Part shown: positions 59,771 to 64,000 of the stretch, one piece after another
Layout of the letters: every line of letters begins with the position of its first letter
How positions within the stretch are numbered: position 1 is the first letter of the stretch
NCBI GenBank assembly: GCA_019119495.1
Contig: DWWX01000020.1
Coordinates: 245,738 to 309,737, forward strand
Direction of reading: 5' to 3'
Origin: Candidatus Gemmiger stercorigallinarum
GTDB taxonomy: Bacteria > Bacillota > Clostridia > Oscillospirales > Ruminococcaceae
DNA length: 64,000 nt
The notes under the pieces: generated by a model
Seen by the model: only the letters and a program-made list of their open reading frames with translations
The model's database searches: none
What the model was told of the DNA's origin: nothing
Translations under genes and position numbers: made by a program

Positions 59771-62078
59771 AAAACAGGACCCCCGCCGCGGCGAATACCG
59801 CTCCATCCACAAGCCGGTGCGCAAAAAGGACGCCATGCAGCTGCTTTTGGGCAAGCCGGTATATATGGACGACATCACCCCGCGGGACGCGCTGGTGGTC
59901 AAGCTGCTGCGCTCGCCCCACGCCAACGCCATCGTGGAGGAGATCGACACCGCGCTGGCTTTGAAGGTGCCCGGCGTCGTGGCGGTGTACACCTGGCAGG
60001 ACGTGCCCAAAAAGCGGTTCACCATCGCGGGGCAGACCTACCCGGAGCCCTCCCCCTATGACCGGCTGATCCTGGACCGGCATGTGCGGTTTGCGGGCGA
60101 CGCGGTGGCCATCATCGCCGCCGAGACCGAGAAGGCCGCCCTGCGCGCCATGAAGCTGATCAAGGTCAAATACCAGGTGCTGGAGGCGGTGCTGGATTTC
60201 CGCACCGCCAAGGACAACCCCGTCCTGGTCCACCCGGAGGAGGACTGGTACCCGCCCTGCCCGGTGGGCGGCGACAACCGCCGCAACCTGGTGGCCAGCG
60301 AGGTGAACGGCGACGGCGACGTGGAAGCCGTGCTGGCCAACTGCGACATCGTGCTGGACCGCACCTACCACACCCGCGCCTTCAGCCAGGCGATGATGGA
60401 GACCTTCCGCACCTACACCGAGATGGACCGCTACGGCCGGCTGCATGTGATCTCCTCCACCCAGATCGTTTTCCACTGCCGGCGCATTTTGTCCCACGCG
60501 CTGGGCATCCCCAAAAGCCGCATCCGGGTGGAAAAGCCCCGCATCGGCGGCGGGTTCGGCGCCAAGCAGACCGCCGTCTGCGAGGTCTACCCCGCCTTTG
60601 TCACGCTGCAGACCGGGCGGCCGGCCAAGCTGATCTACACCCGCGAGGAAGCGCAGATCGCCGGGTCCCCCCGGCACGAGATGGAGGTGCGCATCCGGCT
60701 GGGCGCCGACAAAGACGGGCGCATCCGCTGCATCGACCTGTACACCCTCTCCAACACCGGCGCCTACGGCGAGCACGGCCCCACCACGGTGGGACTTTCG
60801 GGCCACAAGTCCATCCCGATGTACACCGGCGGGCTGGAGGCCTACCGCTTTGGCTACGACGTGGTCTACACCAACCTGCAGGCGGCGGGCGCCTACCGCG
60901 GCTACGGCGCCACCCAGGGCATTTTTGCGCTGGAAAGCATCGTGAACGAACTGGCCGAGCGGCTGGGCATGGACCCCACCCGGCTGCGGGACAAAAACAT
61001 GGTGCGCGAGGGAATGGTCATGCCCAGCTACTACGGCGAGACCGCCAACGCCTGCGCGCTGGACCGCTGCATGGAGCACTGCCGCCAGATGTTCCACTGG
61101 GACGAGAAATACCCGGTGCGGGACATGGGCAACGGCAAGGTGCGCGCCGCCGGCGTGGCCATGGCGATGCAGGGGTCCTGCATTTCCCGCGTGGACGTGG
61201 GCTCCGCCACCATGAAGCTGAACGACGACGGCAGCTATACCCTGATCATCGGCGCGGCGGACATGGGCACCGGCTGCGACACCATCCTGGCCCAGATGGC
61301 CGCCGAATGCATGGACTGCGATGTGGACGACGTCGCGGTCTTTGGCGCGGACACCGACGCCTCGCCCTACGATTCCGGCTCCTACGCCTCCAGCACCACC
61401 TACATCACCGGCAAGGCGGTGGAAAAGGCCTGCGCCGAGCTGAAAGAGAAGATCTGCGCCATCGCCGCCGAGATGATGGACTGCGACCCTGCGGACGTGG
61501 TCTTTGCCGGCAGGCAGGTGCGGCGCGCCGGCACCTGCCAGGCCGTCAGCCTGGAGGAGATCGGCTGCAAGACGCAGGTGTTCAGCAACCGGGCCGCCGT
61601 GGCGACGGCCAGCCACTCTTCCCCGGTCTCGCCGCCGCCCTACATGGTGGGCATGGTGGAGATTGAGCTGGACAAAGAGACCGGCCACGTGACGGTGCTG
61701 GACTACATGGCCGTGGTGGACTGCGGCATCCCCATCAACCCGGCGCTGGCGCGCATCCAGACCGAGGGCGGCATCGTGCAGGGCATCGGCCACACGCTGA
61801 TGGAGGACGTGCAGTACGACCGCAGCGGCCGGCCGGCGGGCAGTTCCTTTTTGCAGTACAAGCTGCCCACCCGGCTGGACATGGGCCGGCTGCATGTGGA
61901 GTTTGAGCACAGCTACGAGCCCACCGGCCCCTTCGGCGCAAAGTCCATCGGCGAGATCGTCATCAACACGCCGGCCCCGGCCCTGGCCCACGCCATCTAC
62001 CGCGCCACCGGCGTCTGGCACCGGGACCTGCCCATTACGCCGGAAAAGATCGTTATGGCAGCGGAGACAAAGCGGTAA
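59760..62078 (+). CDS. Molybdopterin-binding catalytic subunit of a xanthine dehydrogenase-family hydroxylase
   Basis: 772 residues. N-terminal a/b hammerhead domain (LLGKPVYMDDITPRDALVVKLLRSPHANA), then the Mo cofactor domain with PRIGGGFGAKQTAV, AAGAYRGYGATQGIFALE, VDVGSATMKLNDDGSY, GAADMGTGCDT and the catalytic Glu in GPFGAKSIGEIVI. The whole set is intact. The substrate cannot be read; the nucleobase permease and purine context suggest xanthine/hypoxanthine or another N-heterocycle. No XdhC-type maturation factor is in the window; the THEP1-MobA fusion may be its partner. Confidence 0.92.
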   Translation: MTNEKQDPRRGEYRSIHKPVRKKDAMQLLLGKPVYMDDITPRDALVVKLLRSPHANAIVEEIDTALALKVPGVVAVYTWQDVPKKRFTIAGQTYPEPSPYDRLILDRHVRFAGDAVAIIAAETEKAALRAMKLIKVKYQVLEAVLDFRTAKDNPVLVHPEEDWYPPCPVGGDNRRNLVASEVNGDGDVEAVLANCDIVLDRTYHTRAFSQAMMETFRTYTEMDRYGRLHVISSTQIVFHCRRILSHALGIPKSRIRVEKPRIGGGFGAKQTAVCEVYPAFVTLQTGRPAKLIYTREEAQIAGSPRHEMEVRIRLGADKDGRIRCIDLYTLSNTGAYGEHGPTTVGLSGHKSIPMYTGGLEAYRFGYDVVYTNLQAAGAYRGYGATQGIFALESIVNELAERLGMDPTRLRDKNMVREGMVMPSYYGETANACALDRCMEHCRQMFHWDEKYPVRDMGNGKVRAAGVAMAMQGSCISRVDVGSATMKLNDDGSYTLIIGAADMGTGCDTILAQMAAECMDCDVDDVAVFGADTDASPYDSGSYASSTTYITGKAVEKACAELKEKICAIAAEMMDCDPADVVFAGRQVRRAGTCQAVSLEEIGCKTQVFSNRAAVATASHSSPVSPPPYMVGMVEIELDKETGHVTVLDYMAVVDCGIPINPALARIQTEGGIVQGIGHTLMEDVQYDRSGRPAGSSFLQYKLPTRLDMGRLHVEFEHSYEPTGPFGAKSIGEIVINTPAPALAHAIYRATGVWHRDLPITPEKIVMAAETKR

Positions 62079-62139
62079 GCCCCGGTGGCAGCCCGGCCGC
62101 CGCAGAGACCATATCACATCGTACCATCGCAATACGCAG

Positions 62140-62182
62140 ACGCAGCGCCCTGCCGAAAAACGGCAGGGCGCTGCGTGTTTTC
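62140..62182 (+). terminator. Terminator of the hydroxylase operon
   Basis: Perfect 16-base-pair stem ACGCAGCGCCCTGCCG with its complement, AAAAA loop, then GTTTTCGTTT. Confidence 0.92.
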
Positions 62183-62250
62183 GTTTGAGCCGCAGACTGT
62201 GTGACACAAGCTTTCCGGGCAGTTTTGCGGGATCTTTGCAGCGGCAGGGG

Positions 62251-63087
62251 TCAGGGCCTGCGGGGCAGGGTGCCGAACACACCGTCCAGCTCCCGGCGCA
62301 GATCCGCCGCCAGGATGCCGCGGCGCACCGCATCGCCGGCGCTGTCCTGCAGCACAAGGCCGGCAGGGTCCGGCTGCGGCGGCAGCCGAAAGCACAGCCG
62401 CAGGCCGGCGCCCTGCTCCACCGTGATCTGCCAGCCCAGCGCGGCGGCGTAATCCCTCACCAGCAGCAGGCCCAGGGCGCCCCGGTCCAGCAGCTCGGCG
62501 GCGGGGCGGCCCTGCTCCAGCAGGGCGCGGGCCGCCGCCGGATCCATGCCGGGGCCGTTGTCGGCATAGCGCAGCGTGCGGTCGGGCGAGAGGGTCAGGA
62601 GCATCTCGCCGTCGGCGCGGGCGCAAAGCAGGTTGGAAAGCAGGTTGGTAAAGATGCCGTCCAGCAGGCTGGCGCTGCCCAGCACCCACAGCGGGCCGGC
62701 GCCTTCCAGCCGGATACGGGCGGCAAACCCGCGCATGGCAAGCTCCTCGTTGGCGCAGCCCGCCAGGGCGGACAGGTAGCCGGACACTTCCAGCGGGGCG
62801 GCCTCGTCGGCGCCGCGCATCCCCGCGCCGGCCGCCAGCCGCGCCGCATTGCAGGAAAGCCGGTACAACAGGGCGATGCGCCCGGTCATGTCATCCAGCA
62901 GATCCAGCGCCGTTTGCCGCAGCTGGGGCGGCGCATTGCAGGCAAGATACCGCTGCAGCGCGTCCACCGAGCTTTGCAGCGCGCCGAACCCGCCGGCCAT
63001 CCTGCCCTGCAGGCCGCCGCGCAGCGCCAGTTCCTCCGGCGCCCCGCCGGAATGCTGCTGCCGCGGGGCACAGGTGTCCTTTTCCAT
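62251..63087 (-). CDS. Soluble histidine-kinase-like ATPase lacking a phospho-accepting histidine
   Basis: 278 residues, no membrane segment. The C-terminal half is a GHKL ATPase: IFTNLLSNLLCA (N box), YADNGPGMDP (G1) and GALGLLLVRDYA (G2). The N-terminal helical region (about 25-100) stands where a DHp dimerisation domain would be, but the only His in the whole protein is residue 12, outside any H box. It may be a pseudokinase, a phosphatase, or an anti-sigma-like GHKL protein. The ATG at 63087 has GGGAGG. The gap to the response regulator gene is 80 bases and they are likely cotranscribed. Confidence 0.8.
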   Translation of the reverse strand: MEKDTCAPRQQHSGGAPEELALRGGLQGRMAGGFGALQSSVDALQRYLACNAPPQLRQTALDLLDDMTGRIALLYRLSCNAARLAAGAGMRGADEAAPLEVSGYLSALAGCANEELAMRGFAARIRLEGAGPLWVLGSASLLDGIFTNLLSNLLCARADGEMLLTLSPDRTLRYADNGPGMDPAAARALLEQGRPAAELLDRGALGLLLVRDYAAALGWQITVEQGAGLRLCFRLPPQPDPAGLVLQDSAGDAVRRGILAADLRRELDGVFGTLPRRP

Positions 63088-63167
63088 ATGCTGTCTTCCT
63101 CCCCGGATGCAGGCGGACAGGCTCAAAGACAATGGTCCCGGTCCCGGTCCGGCCGCCGGGCGGAGCG

Positions 63168-63917
63168 TTACAGCCCCAGCTCCCAGCGGACACGCTCCGC
63201 CAGACTCATCACAAATTTGCGGTTGGAAAGCGGCTTGTCGGTGCTTTCGCCCAGCTGCCGGCAGAGTTCCAGGTAAGCCGGGGTCGCCTGTTTCCACATG
63301 GCGCGCACCGCGCGGCCCACCGCCTTGCTGATGGTGTTGGGCGTGGTATAATAGCGGGCTGCCAGCTGGCAGTACAGTTCCTCCGCGGTGGTGTTCGGGT
63401 CGCGCAGCACAAGCTCCTCCGCCATCCAGCGGATGTAGTTGCCGCCCACCAGCTCCGGCGGCGAGCGGTACGCCCGCAGGTGCCAGTTGATGTGCGAGCG
63501 CACCCGCCGCTGCCGCAGCGTGTCGTTGTCCGCCGCCAGATAGATCGCCGTATCCAGCAATTCTTCCAACCGATATGGTTTTAGCATAAAGAAATCGGCC
63601 CCGGCTGTCAAGAGTCTGCGGGCCATCGCCTCGCTGGGCGCGCGCATCGTCACAAGGACCGCGGGCGGGTCCTTCAGGCACAGGCGGCCCACGCCGGCAA
63701 GCAGCTCAAACACGCTTATGTCCGGCAGCAGCATATCCACGATCAGCACATCGGGCGGCGGGCTTTCCCGCAGCCGTTCCAGCACCTGCCTGCCGGTGCC
63801 GGCCACCGTGACCTGAATGTCCTGCTGAAGCTGCGCATACAGTCCGACCGCGCTGCACACCTTCCCGTCGCCGTCCGCAAACAGCGCCGTCAGGGTCGTT
63901 CCGGCTGCATTGGTCAT
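63168..63917 (-). CDS. Response regulator with Spo0A-like output domain
   Basis: 249 residues. Receiver domain (about 8-130) with all key residues: acidic FADGDG, phospho-Asp in LIVDMLLPD, Thr in VLVTMR and Lys in FFMLKPY. The C-terminal part (about 145-249) resembles the Spo0A DNA-binding domain: NTISKAVGRAVRAMW (recognition helix region), and PLSNRKFVMSLAERVRWEL matches the conserved Spo0A end (KPTNSEFIA-VAD). It is a Spo0A paralogue or divergent Spo0A, not the usual spoIVB-linked copy. The ribosome binding site is CAGGAGG. It may receive its signal from the His-less kinase next door or from another kinase. Confidence 0.85.
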   Translation of the reverse strand: MTNAAGTTLTALFADGDGKVCSAVGLYAQLQQDIQVTVAGTGRQVLERLRESPPPDVLIVDMLLPDISVFELLAGVGRLCLKDPPAVLVTMRAPSEAMARRLLTAGADFFMLKPYRLEELLDTAIYLAADNDTLRQRRVRSHINWHLRAYRSPPELVGGNYIRWMAEELVLRDPNTTAEELYCQLAARYYTTPNTISKAVGRAVRAMWKQATPAYLELCRQLGESTDKPLSNRKFVMSLAERVRWELGL

Positions 63918-64000
63918 AGTGTTTCCGCCTCCTGTGTTTTCTATTCCTGCGTTGCCGCCCGCATGGTGCCCGGCGGCGGGCGGGTCACCGGCTGCCGGCC

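Noticed and set aside
62251-63681. 476-residue version of the kinase-like protein
   Set aside because: The extension runs through the response regulator gene in another frame. The ATG at 63087 has its own ribosome binding site.

Overview
The window looks like the chromosome of a GC-rich anaerobic Firmicute of the Oscillospiraceae/Ruminococcaceae type (Gemmiger, Subdoligranulum or Faecalibacterium relatives). The evidence is the gene content and order: a Bacillus/Clostridium-style yicC-remA-gmk-priA-def-fmt-rsmB-rlmN-prpC-prkC-rsgA-thiN-spoVM string, sporulation genes, a T-box in front of pheST, Rex, and strong AAGGAGG-type ribosome binding sites. The placement is inferred from gene content, not from a search. 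Most genes are on the minus strand. I see no rRNA, tRNA, IS element, integrase or CRISPR array. The long plus-strand reading frames opposite minus-strand genes are shadows caused by GC-rich third codon positions.

Layout. (1) 1-255: 5' end of a DAHP synthase gene with its promoter. (2) 422-5236: the most unusual locus. A small peptide with seven ACGX motifs is followed by a radical SAM/SPASM maturase, a nitroreductase, a flavin-barrel/ferredoxin fusion, a zinc-type macrodomain hydrolase and a class M sirtuin (SirTM). All run on the minus strand, and a divergent HxlR-type regulator with one cysteine sits upstream next to a perfect operator-like palindrome. I read this as a RiPP pathway coupled to redox chemistry and reversible ADP-ribosylation. 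(3) 5334-9149: spore-coat base layer genes bofA, yaaL, spoIVA, sipL and a 23-residue spoVM that the ORF track missed. (4) 9222-22200: the housekeeping string named above (thiamine pyrophosphate synthesis, ribosome assembly, Ser/Thr signalling, rRNA methylation, initiator tRNA formylation, deformylation, replication restart). (5) 22457-27507: methionine branch (metF, a separate reactivation-domain protein, a short metH) and a ComEC-like secreted hydrolase. (6) 27608-31716: FtsK/SpoIIIE and TepA. (7) 31975-39627: Rex, thymidine kinase, a lipase-like hydrolase, pyrimidine-nucleoside phosphorylase and a nucleoside ABC importer with a structured leader. (8) 40083-43960: pheST under a T-box. (9) 44025-52196: a lipid/translation housekeeping mixture (Bax-inhibitor-like protein, hemW, an XRE membrane regulator, plsY, der, a DUF512 radical SAM protein, rpmF, yceD).

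(10) 52318-62078: purine/molybdenum region. A nucleobase permease is followed by a minus-strand operon with a FecCD-type ABC importer (probably molybdate/tungstate), a ModE-like DNA-binding protein and a THEP1-MobA fusion. This operon diverges from a three-subunit molybdenum hydroxylase whose promoter overlaps the importer promoter back to back. (11) 62251-63917: a soluble histidine-kinase-like protein without a recognisable phospho-accepting histidine, and a response regulator with a Spo0A-like output domain.

How the parts work together: nucleoside uptake, phosphorolysis and thymidine phosphorylation form a pyrimidine salvage block. Metal uptake, cofactor tailoring and the hydroxylase form a molybdenum enzyme block, possibly for purine or N-heterocycle oxidation. 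The spore block places three proteins that contact one another at the forespore surface in adjacent genes. The ACGX locus is the best candidate for an undescribed system.
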